Shown here: positions 11,264 through 19,971 of the stretch, piece after piece | Numbering within the stretch: the stretch's first letter is position 1 | How the letters are laid out: each line of letters opens with the position of its first letter | Origin: Streptantibioticus_C sp963761325 | Lineage (GTDB): Bacteria; Actinomycetota; Actinomycetes; Streptomycetales; Streptomycetaceae | Reading direction: 5' to 3' | Length of the DNA stretch: 64,000 nucleotides | Assembly: GCA_963761325.1 (NCBI GenBank) | Contig: CAVXGZ010000004.1 | Coordinates: 248,001-312,000 of the forward strand | Notes under the pieces: model-generated | What the model saw: only the letters and a program-made list of their open reading frames with translations | Database searches by the model: none | Told to the model about the DNA's origin: nothing | Position numbers and translations under genes: made by a program

Positions 11264-12181
11264 ATGCAGATCCATCGTATCCGCCATACGCGCGGCTTCA
11301 CCGTCCTGCCCAACACGCTGCTGCAGGACCGGCGGCTGTCCTACACCGCCCGCGGCCTGCTAGCCGACCTCCTCTCCCGCCCTGATGGCTGGCGCGAGGA
11401 CGGCCGCCGCATGGCCGACACCAGCCCGCAAGGCCGCCTCTCCGTAGCGAAGGCCCTGCGCGAACTGACCGCCGCCGGGTATTACCGCGTCGAGCGGGTA
11501 CGCCAGCCGGACGGCACCTTCGTCAGCCAAGCCCATGTCTATGACACCCCGCACACCGCGTACGCAACCGCGCAGGTGGCGCCGGGTGCCGTCCTCCCGG
11601 GCTCCGGTCGATCGGCCGCCGATGACCGTGGCGCCCACCCCGTAAAGGACCGTGGGAAAGAACCCACCCTCCCCGCCCAGCGGGTGGCCCTGGGCGGGCG
11701 GCGGGAGACCCCGCCCGCACCCCCGAGCCCGGCACTCGCCGAGGCGGCAGCGGTGCTCCACACGGTGACCTCGGCGGAGCCCCGCCTACGCCTCGGCGCG
11801 GCAGAGGCGATGACGCTCGCACCCCTCGCGGCACCCTGGCTGGAGCGCGGCCTCGGCCCACGTGATCTCAGCTTTGCCCTGCTGGGCGGCCTGCCCGAAC
11901 GCGTCCACAGCGCGTCGGCCCTCCTGCGCGACCGCCTGACCCGCAAGCTGCCCCCGGTTGTCGAACCGTCCGCCGCATCGCCGCAGCCCCGCCGGTACGA
12001 GTGCTCGGCATGTGCGCGCCCGACGCAGCACGAGGGCACCTGCCGGACCTGCGCAGGCGCGGATACCACACCGCCGGACGCCGTCGACGAGCGCGCTCGT
12101 ACCGCCACCCGAGGCCGCGCCCTGGTCCGCGCCGTCCTCAGCGACCGCCAACCGGGCCCGCTGGCCGGCGCAAGAGCCTGA
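11264..12181 (+). CDS. HTH protein with C-terminal zinc-ribbon-like motif
   Basis: The 305-aa protein begins MQIHRIRHTRGFTVLPNTLL, an actinobacterial element-borne family with a winged helix (LSYTARGLLADLLSRPDGWR, then SVAKALRELTAAGYY). A Pro/Ala-rich linker and a helical domain follow. A CxxC...CxxC pair (YECSACARPTQHEGTCRTCA) near the C-terminus could bind zinc. The family is found beside mobilisation genes in Streptomyces elements; a replication or regulatory role is possible but not shown. The ATG at 11264 is chosen for family match; the frame extends upstream without a good ribosome-binding site. Confidence 0.75.
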   Translation: MQIHRIRHTRGFTVLPNTLLQDRRLSYTARGLLADLLSRPDGWREDGRRMADTSPQGRLSVAKALRELTAAGYYRVERVRQPDGTFVSQAHVYDTPHTAYATAQVAPGAVLPGSGRSAADDRGAHPVKDRGKEPTLPAQRVALGGRRETPPAPPSPALAEAAAVLHTVTSAEPRLRLGAAEAMTLAPLAAPWLERGLGPRDLSFALLGGLPERVHSASALLRDRLTRKLPPVVEPSAASPQPRRYECSACARPTQHEGTCRTCAGADTTPPDAVDERARTATRGRALVRAVLSDRQPGPLAGARA

Positions 12182-12318
12182 CCTCGTCTTTCGCGGCTGC
12201 CGCCGCTCCGCGCCCGTCACTGTCCTGACGCGCGCCCTCCCCCGACCCACCTGGGTGATGCCGCCTGCACGCGCTGACGCGCGCGCCGCGCCGCCCACCT
12301 CCATGCATGGAGCCCCGC

Positions 12319-13185
12319 ATGCCCACCTCCATCCCGCCCCAGTCCGAGCGCCCCGCTCCGATACCGGACCGAACCCGCTCGCGGTCGCTCCCCTTCGACC
12401 GCCTCGCGATCCTCCTGCTCGGCGCCTGCGGGTGCATCCTCTCCTTCGACTCCCTCCGCCAGGTCGCCCTGGCTACCCACGTGCGCCCGGACCTGAGCTA
12501 CCTCTTCCCCTTCGTCATCGACGGCTTCATCGCGTACGGTGTCCGCGCGATCCTGCTGCTCCGCGACGCTCCCCGCAGCGCCCGCCTCTACGCCTGGACC
12601 CTCTTCGGCGCCGCCACGGCCGCCAGCCTGTGGGCCAACTCCCTGCACTCAGTACGCCTCAACTCCCCGGGCACCCACGTCCTCGTCCTCGGCAACCACG
12701 CCGTCGCCGTCCTCTCGACGATCGCTCCGATGGCCCTGGGCGGCGCCACCCACCTCCACATCCTGGTAACCCGCCACGGCCGCACGCAGCGGCCGGAATC
12801 GGCGACGGCCGGAACGCCGAGCGTGGCACCGCCCGTTCCGGACGGCATTCCGGCCGCCGAACGGACAACTTCTCGCCCGGCCGTACCTCCGGCGGCCCCG
12901 GTCGCCGAAACCTTCGGCCGGAAAGCGCCCACAAGCCGTACCGGGCCAAGCCGTTCAGGCGCGCGGACCAGCACCGGCCGCCCCGGCCGCCGAGCCGACG
13001 CCTCCATCGACGAGCTGGCCGCCGTCATCGCCCGCGCCCATCCGGATTCCGGCCAGGTGAGCCGCGCCGCCGCCCGCGCGGCGATCCAGGCAGCCGGACT
13101 GTCCGCCGGCAACGACCGCATCGCCCAAGCCCTCGCCCAGCTCGCGCAGGACCAACCCGCATCGCCGCAGCTCCCCACGGGCTGA
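12319..13185 (+). CDS. DUF2637 membrane protein (SpdB-like)
   Basis: This 288-aa protein has about four membrane helices in its first half (LAILLLGACGCILSF, YLFPFVIDGFIAYGV, LYAWTLFGAATAASLW, AVAVLSTIAPMALGG), matching DUF2637. The C-terminal half is a disordered Ala/Pro/Arg-rich linker ending in a small helical domain (SIDELAAVIARAHPDSGQVS...). DUF2637/SpdB proteins accompany transfer genes on actinomycete elements and are linked to intramycelial spread. GGAG six bases upstream supports the ATG at 12319 over the one at 12307. Confidence 0.8.
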   Translation: MPTSIPPQSERPAPIPDRTRSRSLPFDRLAILLLGACGCILSFDSLRQVALATHVRPDLSYLFPFVIDGFIAYGVRAILLLRDAPRSARLYAWTLFGAATAASLWANSLHSVRLNSPGTHVLVLGNHAVAVLSTIAPMALGGATHLHILVTRHGRTQRPESATAGTPSVAPPVPDGIPAAERTTSRPAVPPAAPVAETFGRKAPTSRTGPSRSGARTSTGRPGRRADASIDELAAVIARAHPDSGQVSRAAARAAIQAAGLSAGNDRIAQALAQLAQDQPASPQLPTG

Positions 13186-13295
13186 GCCGACGAAGGGGAC
13201 GGGAGCGCTCGTAGAGCCAGTGCGACCGGCCCTCCGAACGCCCCCGTCGCCGCACCTATCAACTTCCGGAGCCGCCCACAGCCACGGAGTCCGCC

Positions 13296-14405
13296 ATGTC
13301 GAACCCCGCCAGCAGCCACAGCCCGGCTACCTCCACGCACCCTGTCCCCGACGGCGCACACACGTCCCCTCACAACCGCAACAGCCCACCGTGCGGCGGA
13401 GCAAGTTGTCCCGGGATGAGTCATCCCAGGGTTCAGCCCGCCCCAGGGGTGGCGGACAGCTCCGACGCCGTCCCCAGGGGGCGGTCAGCGTCGGCGGCTC
13501 TCGGCCCGGGGGTGCCGAGTGGGACGTACGACGACGCAGCCCGCACAGAAGCCAACCCGCACGACGCCCCGACCAGCACCATCGCCCACGCAGTAGCGCA
13601 GCACCACCGACGACGTCTCGCCGTACCGCGCAGCCATCGCGTCAACCCGTGCTTCAGCGACGCCGAATGGACCGAGATCACCCAGGCCGCCAGGCAGTGC
13701 AGCCTCACTCCCGGCGGCTTCACGGCGGCCGCAACAGTCGCATACTCCCGGACCGAGCGACGTACCAGCATCGACGAGGAACGCCGACGCCTCGAGGACT
13801 TGATCAACGCCAACAACGCCCTCGCCGCCATCGGCAGCCGACTCAACGGCTTCGCCCACCACCTCAATTCCGGCGGCACGCCGAACGCCAAACCGGCCGG
13901 CCTCCTCCTGGAACGCGTCTCCTACGCCGTACAGCGCGCCGACACGGCCGTGCTGGCCGTTTCCCACGCCGAATCCGCACCGCCGAACCGCTCCCGCGCA
14001 GCAAATCCACCCCCGGCCGCCGAAATCACCCGCCACCACCGCCTACGGATGACCGCTCCCCGCCGTAACCGCACGCACCCCTGCTTCAGCGACAGCGAAT
14101 GGGCCGACCTCATCGCCGCAGCGCGCGTCTGCCACCTGAAGCCAGGCGGATACGCCGCCGTCGCCGCGCTCCTCGCCGCGCGGACCGCCGATCCCAGGGC
14201 GGCCATCGCCGACACCCGCCGCCAGCTCGAAGAACTCATGGAGTCCAATCGCCAGTTCGCCGCCGTCGGCAACAACCTCAACCAGGTCCTGGCCCACCTC
14301 CGCCCCAGCGACGCTCTCCACGCTTTGGCCCAAAGCACCCTGCGGCTCATCCACATGGCCTTGGACGACGTGGATACGGCCGCCCTCCAGATCGCCTGGC
14401 GGTAG
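13296..14405 (+). CDS. MobC-like mobilisation protein, internal duplication
   Basis: The 369-aa protein has two homologous halves. Each begins NPCFSDAEW or HPCFSDSEW, continues to PGGFTAAATVAYSR or PGGYAAVAALLAAR, then an R-Q/R-LE helix and N..AAIGSRLN or N..AAVGNNLNQ, ending in an ADTAVLAV or VDTAALQI helix. One half alone would be a normal MobC, the ribbon-helix-helix accessory protein that helps a relaxase open oriT. The first 110 residues are low complexity. The stop is 5 bp before the relaxase start, so the two are coupled and a MobC role is well supported. Confidence 0.8.
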   Translation: MSNPASSHSPATSTHPVPDGAHTSPHNRNSPPCGGASCPGMSHPRVQPAPGVADSSDAVPRGRSASAALGPGVPSGTYDDAARTEANPHDAPTSTIAHAVAQHHRRRLAVPRSHRVNPCFSDAEWTEITQAARQCSLTPGGFTAAATVAYSRTERRTSIDEERRRLEDLINANNALAAIGSRLNGFAHHLNSGGTPNAKPAGLLLERVSYAVQRADTAVLAVSHAESAPPNRSRAANPPPAAEITRHHRLRMTAPRRNRTHPCFSDSEWADLIAAARVCHLKPGGYAAVAALLAARTADPRAAIADTRRQLEELMESNRQFAAVGNNLNQVLAHLRPSDALHALAQSTLRLIHMALDDVDTAALQIAWR

Positions 14406-14410
14406 CCGCC

Positions 14411-16105
14411 GTGATACCCAAGATCACCGAAGGCGCCGGCGGCACGTACGGCCTGATCACGTACCTCTACGGACCCGGCAAGGCCAACGAACACACCGAC
14501 CAGCACATGGTCGCCTCCTGGAACGACTTCGCCCCCGACCCCGGCCCCACGGCCAGCCGCGAGGCGATCACGAAACTCGCCCGCCAACTCGACCTCCCGG
14601 TCAAGTCCCTCCCCCGCGAGCAGCGCCCGAAGACGACGATCTGGCACTGCTCCGTCCGCACCGCCGCCGATGACCGTCCCCTGACCGACGACGAATGGGC
14701 CGCCGTCGCCCGCCGCGTCGTGCACGCCGCCGGCATCGCTCCCGAAGGCGATCCGAAGGCCTGCCGGTGGGTCGCCGTACGCCATGCGCCCGACCACATC
14801 CACATCGCCGCCACCCTCGTCCGCGAGGACGGCCGCACCGCGCGCCGCAACTTCGACAAGCGAGCCGTCCAGGCCGAAGCCCGAGCCATCGAGTACGACT
14901 ACGGCCTGCGCGAACTCCACCCGGGCGACGGCACAGCAGCGAAGCGCGCCACCAGTGCAGAATGCCGCAAGACCGACCGCCGCGGCCTGGACCGCCCGGC
15001 CCGAGACCAACTCCGCGACGCCGTCCGCCGCGCCCTGGCAGGCGCGGCGACCGAGGAGGAGTTCTTCCGCCGCCTCACCGCACAGGGCGTCCGGATCACC
15101 AAGCGTGCGGCCCCCTCCGGCGACGTCACCGGCTTCACCGTCGCCCTGCCCGGCGACCGCAACCGCGACCAGCAACCCATCTGGTTTTCCGGCTCAAAGC
15201 TCGCCCCCGACCTGTCCCTCCCCCGCATCCGGCAGCGCCTGGCTGCCGACGCCGTGCCGCCCTCCGAAGGAACCACCGAACCAGCCCGAGCCCGTCGCGC
15301 CGCAACCACAGCCGCAGTGGACGCCCTCCGGTCACTGGACCAGGACGACAGCGGAGAAGCCGCCGACCAGCTCGTCGGCGTGGGCGAAGTCCTCGACGCC
15401 CTCGCGCAGACAAGCCCCGCCAACACCCGCGCCGAACTCCAAGCGGCGGCGCGCAGCTTCGAACGAGCTACCCGCTCCCACATCCAGGCCGGCAACTCCC
15501 ACAACCAAGCTCTCCGCAAGGCAGCCCGCGACCTCGTCCAGTCCGGCCCAGCCCTCGGTAAGGGCGAGGACGGCGCGGCGGCGGCCATGCTCCTGAGCAT
15601 CCTGATCACGGCCGCCGTGGTGGCAGCCCACTGGCACGCCGCCCGCGGCCACGCCCAGCAGGCAGCCGCCTCCCGCCAGACCGCCACCCACCTCCGCGCG
15701 GCCTACCAGGCAGCAGCTACCGCACCCCTCACCACGATGCGCGCCACCGGCCAGTCCCTCCCCGCCCCGGCCCAGCACCACGCGGCAGAAGTGATCCGCG
15801 CTGTCCTCCCGACAGAGGCCGCCCGCATCCAAGCCGAACCCAACTGGCCCGCCCTGGCCGCCACCCTCACGGAAGCCCGCCGGACCGGCCACGACCCCGT
15901 CACCCTCCTCCACAGGGCTGTGGACAACCGCGAACTCACCACAGCCGACTCCCTGACCGACGTCCTCCTCTGGCGCCTCCGCCACGGGGCCGACCTCCCC
16001 GCAGCCCCAACCTACGCACCCCAGCAGCGTCGCCCCACGCCGACGCCCCGCTCAGTACCGCCGACACCTCCGCCGCCTGCACAGGCTTCCAGCCGGAGGA
16101 GGTAA
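14411..16105 (+). CDS. HUH relaxase (MobA/VirD2-type)
   Basis: The 564-aa protein starts at GTG 14411 (MIPKITEGAGGTYGLITYLY), five bases after the MobC-like stop. Relaxase signs are the N-terminal tyrosine-rich GTYGLITYLYGPGKANEH, the WHCSVRTA strand and the metal-binding RHAPDHIHIAATLV (HxH). The N-terminal 280 residues nick oriT and stay bound to the 5' end; the C-terminal part is helical with one hydrophobic segment (MLLSILITAAVVAAHWHA) that may reach the membrane. The last 30 residues are Pro-rich. No coupling protein is encoded in the element, so transfer would need a helper. Confidence 0.88.
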   Translation: MIPKITEGAGGTYGLITYLYGPGKANEHTDQHMVASWNDFAPDPGPTASREAITKLARQLDLPVKSLPREQRPKTTIWHCSVRTAADDRPLTDDEWAAVARRVVHAAGIAPEGDPKACRWVAVRHAPDHIHIAATLVREDGRTARRNFDKRAVQAEARAIEYDYGLRELHPGDGTAAKRATSAECRKTDRRGLDRPARDQLRDAVRRALAGAATEEEFFRRLTAQGVRITKRAAPSGDVTGFTVALPGDRNRDQQPIWFSGSKLAPDLSLPRIRQRLAADAVPPSEGTTEPARARRAATTAAVDALRSLDQDDSGEAADQLVGVGEVLDALAQTSPANTRAELQAAARSFERATRSHIQAGNSHNQALRKAARDLVQSGPALGKGEDGAAAAMLLSILITAAVVAAHWHAARGHAQQAAASRQTATHLRAAYQAAATAPLTTMRATGQSLPAPAQHHAAEVIRAVLPTEAARIQAEPNWPALAATLTEARRTGHDPVTLLHRAVDNRELTTADSLTDVLLWRLRHGADLPAAPTYAPQQRRPTPTPRSVPPTPPPPAQASSRRR

Positions 16106-16292
16106 AACGTCCACCTCCAGCGCACTGGTGGGTACCTCGACCAGATGGCCGTGGAGTGGCGGAGCTCCGGTACGTGAGGCCGACCGAGCTGAAAGCCCTC
16201 GTCGCGTCCTGCCCGGCGTCGATGGCCTGGGCGTCCCGCCTCCCGGAACAAACCACAGTGCGCTCAGCCCACAAGCCGCCGACAATCCCCTC

Positions 16293-16997
16293 ATGGACCC
16301 GATCGACGCCGCGCACGCCGTTGTCGAAGAACACCACCCCGACGCACGCGCCGCCTTCCTCGGCGGCAGCGTCATCACGGACCACCGTACGGCGACCTCC
16401 GACCTGGACATCGTGGTCCTGCTGCACGGCGCTCCGGCGCCCTACCGGCTGAGCCTCCACGAAGACGACTGGCCGGTGGAACTGCTGGTGCACACCGAGG
16501 AGTCCTGGCACATCTTCGTCGAGCGCGAGATACGCAACCGTAGGTCCCCTCTCATGTGGATGTGCGCGAACGGCGTCCTGCTCTTCGACCGGGACGGAGT
16601 GGGCGCGCGCATCAGCGCCCAGGCGAAGTCGCTGGCCGCAGCCGGGCCGGCCCCGGTGTCCGCCGAGGAGATCGACGACCGTCGTTACGCCCTCACCGAT
16701 CTCCTCGACGATCTCGCAGGCTGTACTGACCAGGGCGAACGCCTCTTCATCTGCATCGAAATCGCCCGCCGTACGGCCGAACTCTCCCTGGCTCTCAACT
16801 CCGCCTGGAACGGCGGCGGCAAGTGGCTGGCCCGCCGTCTCGACGCCGCAGCCCCCGGCATGAGCGCGCGTCTGCACAACGGCGTCCGGCAGGCCCTCGC
16901 GGGCCGAACGTCGCCGCTGGTCGCTGTAGTGGACAAGGTGCTGGACCAAGCGGGAGGCCGATTGTGGGTCGGCTACCGACGCAGCAGTACCCCGTAA
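16293..16997 (+). CDS. MNT-type nucleotidyltransferase domain protein
   Basis: The 234-aa protein starts MDPIDAAHAVVEEHHPDA and has the minimal nucleotidyltransferase core FLGGSVITDHRTATSDLDIV (G-S-x9-S-D-L-D), the metal-binding pair of the pol-beta superfamily. A helical C-terminal half resembles the substrate-binding part of aminoglycoside nucleotidyltransferases, ending QAGGRLWVGYRRSSTP. The substrate is unknown; it could be a toxin, resistance or metabolic enzyme. A decayed second copy with an internal deletion lies at 18702-18914. It is separate from the minus-strand metabolic operon but lies at its far end. Confidence 0.8.
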   Translation: MDPIDAAHAVVEEHHPDARAAFLGGSVITDHRTATSDLDIVVLLHGAPAPYRLSLHEDDWPVELLVHTEESWHIFVEREIRNRRSPLMWMCANGVLLFDRDGVGARISAQAKSLAAAGPAPVSAEEIDDRRYALTDLLDDLAGCTDQGERLFICIEIARRTAELSLALNSAWNGGGKWLARRLDAAAPGMSARLHNGVRQALAGRTSPLVAVVDKVLDQAGGRLWVGYRRSSTP

Positions 16998-17096
16998 ACG
17001 GCGAAGCGCCCGCTCACACCTGCGCTCCCAGGACCACCTCCCCGATATACGTCGGCTCCCGACCGAGCCACTGCCAGCGTCTCTGCGAACCCTTCC

Positions 17097-18020
17097 TCAG
17101 TACGGAGAGCCGCCGTGCTTCGCCGACTGCATGCCCCGCAGACCGTAGTAGGCCCGCAGCGCGGCCTCGCTGCCGGAGCCGGTCGCGGCCATGATGCGCT
17201 GGAAGCGGGCGGAACGCAGATCTCCGGCGGTGATGATGCGCGGGTGCTGGCGATCGGGCGGGCAGTAGCCGGACGGGTCGGGCATGAGGTCGCCGGGCGG
17301 CGGCACTGGGGCGCTGCCCAGGTTCACGTACACAGCATCGGCCGTCCGGGAACCGTGATGGCCATCACGGTCGACCCGCTCAGCTGTGAACGCGGAATCG
17401 CCGTCCGCACTCACCGACAGGTCGGCGACCGGCAGCAGCGCGACCCGTGCGTCGCCGCGCACTTCGTCGACCTTGTAGTCGTCCTCCGGTGGATAGGCAA
17501 CCAGGACCGTGGCCTCGAGTGCCGGGTGGGCACGGAGGAACGTGCCGAGGGGGCGGTCGGCGCCGACCACGAGGAGGGAACCGACCACCTCTTCGGGGAC
17601 CTTGGCACCCCAGAAGGTCGGCAGGTCCGCGCCCGCTGCCACCGTGAGCCACGGGGCCGCCGAGACGGGAATCGGGCCCACCCCGGTCGCGACGACCGCG
17701 CAAGAGCCGCTGACAGTGCGGCCGGTGTCGGTCGTGACCGCTACACGGTCGTCGTAGGCACGGACCTCGGTCACCCGCGCGCCGAGGTCCACCTCGCACA
17801 GCTCGGCGCGAGCGACGTCCTCCGCAATGGCAGCGGCGAGTTCCGGCCCGCTGGCACGGCCGCCCACGACGTTGTTGATGGCGGCGATGTGCCGGAGCTT
17901 GGCGCACAGGGCATCCGGCTCGATCAGGACCGACCGCATCCCGACACTCGCGGCCATCACCGCCGCCGCGCAGCCGGCCGGGCCTCCCCCGACGATGACC
18001 AGGTCCGTGATCGCTGTCAT
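17097..18020 (-). CDS. FAD-dependent, TrxR-like oxidoreductase without CxxC
   Basis: The 307-aa protein shows a FAD Rossmann motif (DLVIVGGGPAGCAAAVMAAS), ATG in VVATGVGPIP, an NADPH-domain substitute (LLVVGADRPLGTFLRAHP, lacking a GxGxxA motif) and the C-terminal FAD motif ITAGDLRSARFQRIMAATGSG. This is the thioredoxin-reductase fold, but the redox CxxC between the two FAD segments is absent and the nucleotide motif is altered. It therefore cannot reduce thioredoxin in the standard way and may oxidise a small substrate. It is the last gene of the minus-strand run, 4 bp after the isochorismatase gene. Confidence 0.85.
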   Translation of the reverse strand: MTAITDLVIVGGGPAGCAAAVMAASVGMRSVLIEPDALCAKLRHIAAINNVVGGRASGPELAAAIAEDVARAELCEVDLGARVTEVRAYDDRVAVTTDTGRTVSGSCAVVATGVGPIPVSAAPWLTVAAGADLPTFWGAKVPEEVVGSLLVVGADRPLGTFLRAHPALEATVLVAYPPEDDYKVDEVRGDARVALLPVADLSVSADGDSAFTAERVDRDGHHGSRTADAVYVNLGSAPVPPPGDLMPDPSGYCPPDRQHPRIITAGDLRSARFQRIMAATGSGSEAALRAYYGLRGMQSAKHGGSPY

Positions 18021-18024
18021 GGGG

Positions 18025-18615
18025 CTATTCCAGCACCGGGACTTCGAGCCTCGGGGCGAGTTGAGCCAACAGATCCTCGGTGGTGATCAGTTGGCGTGGT
18101 CCGATGAGGCGGCGGGCGACGGTGAGGCCGGCATCGTGGACAGTGGGCCCCGCGTCACTGGCGGAGGCGTCGGTGAGGACCCAAGGCGCGTAGCCCCGCT
18201 CGAAGGCATCTACCGCGGACTTCAGAACGCAGCTCTCGGTCGCGATGCCGCAGAAGACGAGATCGGTCCAGCCCGCGTCGCCAAGTAGGGCGACCGCCTC
18301 GTCGGTGAACAGGGTGTAGCCGACCTTGTCGAGCACGGCACAAGCGGACGCAGCCTGCTCCGCCAGCTCCGTAACGATGTCCGTCTCCGGTGGGCTCTGC
18401 AACCGGCTCCAGCCGAAGAACCGCTCGAAGGGGCTCTCGGGGTAATTGCGGTAGCGGGTGAAGACGACGGGACGGCCTGCGGCGGACCACCGTGAAACGA
18501 GGCTGGAGATCACAGGAACGACGTGTCGGCTGTTGTGGTTGGTGAAGCCGTTCTGCACGTCGACAACGATCAGGGCCGCGCCGTCGATGTCCACCCCGGC
18601 ATCCGTAACCTCCAT
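18025..18615 (-). CDS. Isochorismatase-family cysteine hydrolase
   Basis: The 196-aa protein has the complete catalytic triad of the family: Asp in ALIVVDVQNGF, Lys in LDKVGYTLF and Cys in GIATESCVLKSAVDAFERGY. Family members hydrolyse isochorismate, nicotinamide or ureido compounds. The loop FFGWSRLQSPPETDIV is typical of Streptomyces relatives of unknown substrate. It lies upstream of, and almost abuts, the FAD oxidoreductase, suggesting one transcript. Confidence 0.9.
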   Translation of the reverse strand: MEVTDAGVDIDGAALIVVDVQNGFTNHNSRHVVPVISSLVSRWSAAGRPVVFTRYRNYPESPFERFFGWSRLQSPPETDIVTELAEQAASACAVLDKVGYTLFTDEAVALLGDAGWTDLVFCGIATESCVLKSAVDAFERGYAPWVLTDASASDAGPTVHDAGLTVARRLIGPRQLITTEDLLAQLAPRLEVPVLE

Positions 18616-18701
18616 GGCGTTGTTCTCCCGTCGTCAGCCCACACTGTCCCGGAGAGCGTCCTGCGCGGCACGCAGTCGTTCCGCGAGTCCGCTCGTCTTC
18701 A

Positions 18702-18914
18702 CATCCTGACGCAGGAGCCACCTTCCTCGACGGAAGCGTCATCACGGATCGCCATGCGGCAATCTCTGGCCTGGACGTCGTAGTCCCGCTGCACCGCACT
18801 CCGGCGACCTACTGGGCGAACGTCTACGAGCACGGCTGGCCAGTGAAGCTGCGGGTGCACACCATGAATCGGGCCGGAGGCCGGCTGCGGATCAGATACC
18901 GCCACGTCGGCATC
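18702..18914 (+). pseudogene. Truncated duplicate of nucleotidyltransferase gene
   Basis: The plus strand encodes HPDAGATFLDGSVITDRHAA, then ISGLDVVVPLHRTP and WPVKLRVHT, aligning with residues about 14-70 of the nucleotidyltransferase at 16293. It then jumps to RAGGRLRIRYRH, matching the far C-terminus QAGGRLWVGYRR. So this is a second copy with the middle deleted, no start codon and the first metal-binding Asp of SDLD changed to Gly. It sits in the opposite orientation between two minus-strand operon genes. Confidence 0.8.
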
Positions 18915-18961
18915 CAAAGGTTGACCGAACGCCCTCCCACGCCTCGCCCTCAGCAGCCCGA

Positions 18962-19303
18962 TCAACTACCCCGAGTACGACGGTGTCTGGCACCGTGGCG
19001 CTTCGCCGGAGGGCTCGTGACCGGCGCTCGTCCATCCGGATCATCGGTGGCAAGAATCGCTTGCCATACCCGCTCCTGCAGTTCCCGGATGCAAGGTCCG
19101 CACGCGTACATTGGAGCCTGCGCTCCTGCCACCATGGCAGGGCCTATCCACAGCACTCGGGTCCGCTGCTGGCCGCAGAACAGCCAGCAACAACCGTCGG
19201 TCCACTGGTTGCCGTCGTCGGTGGTCGCCGGTTCTGGTGGCCCGCCTCGCGCGAACGCCGCTATCCCGGGTATCACGACATGAGGCAGCGGGACGTACGT
19301 CAC
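18962..19303 (-). CDS. Small Cys-rich hypothetical protein
   Basis: The 113-aa protein starts at GTG 19303 behind GGAGG (10 bp spacing). It reads VTYVPLPHVVIPGIAAFARG, then GCCWLFCGQQ and a CGPC motif (MYACGPCIRELQERVWQAIL). Five cysteines in a CC...C...CxxC layout suggest a small zinc-binding fold. Similar small proteins are scattered in Streptomyces regulons near XRE/ATP-binding pairs, but I cannot assign a function. It lies 19 bp downstream of the CYTH gene in the same direction. Confidence 0.7.
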   Translation of the reverse strand: MTYVPLPHVVIPGIAAFARGGPPEPATTDDGNQWTDGCCWLFCGQQRTRVLWIGPAMVAGAQAPMYACGPCIRELQERVWQAILATDDPDGRAPVTSPPAKRHGARHRRTRGS

Positions 19304-19322
19304 CAATTCCTCACCTCCAACT

Positions 19323-19910
19323 TCACTGCCCTGACGTATCCGCAGCGAGCACCGCTCCATCGCTGCCGTCGGCGAAGAGAAGGGTGGGCTCGGCGAGGAT
19401 GTCCCGTCCTGCCTCGCTCTTGTAGATCCCGTCGACGTTGCCGAACCGGGCTTCGCTGTAGTCGAGGCCCAGAAGGCCGGCGGCCTCCCGGACGGACTGC
19501 TCGTCGGGGCCCTCGATCTCCAGGAAGGTGGGCAGGCCGGGCCAGGTGTCGAAGTCGAAGGCGACGTGGCCGAGTTGCCATTCCTCGCGGAAGTTCTCCT
19601 GGTAGCGGACCTCGCGCAGGCCGAGGCTGCTAAGGATCTCGGCCATCGCCTGGAGGTCGCCGACCTCGGTCTCGATCTCGGTCGTCCCATGGATGGACGT
19701 GGCATCGCTGACCTGCTTGAGGGTGAGCGTGGTGCGCGTTCCTTCATCGCGCAGCCGCACCCACTGCGTGTCGTCGAGATCGTCGCTCTCGAAGATCTTC
19801 CGTGTGAGCAACGTCCGTGGGAGGGCCTGGATGGCGCCCAGGTCCGCAAGCTTGGTCTGGAGTCCGATCACGTCGACGGACAGGAACTTCGCCTCGTACT
19901 CGTGCTTCAT
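19323..19910 (-). CDS. CYTH-domain protein (adenylate cyclase class IV / ThTPase fold)
   Basis: The 195-aa protein starts MKHEYEAKFLSVDV. The E-Y-E-A-K (ExExK) motif at residues 4-8 marks the CYTH superfamily. Alternating acidic/basic strands follow (WVRLRDEG, TLTLKQV, TEIETEVGD, FLEIEGPDE), forming the triphosphate tunnel that binds Mg2+ and a polyphosphate substrate. Length fits class IV cyclases and thiamine-triphosphatases alike, so the product is unknown. It is encoded 62 bp downstream of the YrdC gene. Confidence 0.88.
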   Translation of the reverse strand: MKHEYEAKFLSVDVIGLQTKLADLGAIQALPRTLLTRKIFESDDLDDTQWVRLRDEGTRTTLTLKQVSDATSIHGTTEIETEVGDLQAMAEILSSLGLREVRYQENFREEWQLGHVAFDFDTWPGLPTFLEIEGPDEQSVREAAGLLGLDYSEARFGNVDGIYKSEAGRDILAEPTLLFADGSDGAVLAADTSGQ

Positions 19911-19971
19911 TACCGCCTTCTTGCCGGGTGGAAGAAAAGAGGGCGCCGACAGTTTGGACGTTGCCATTGAC

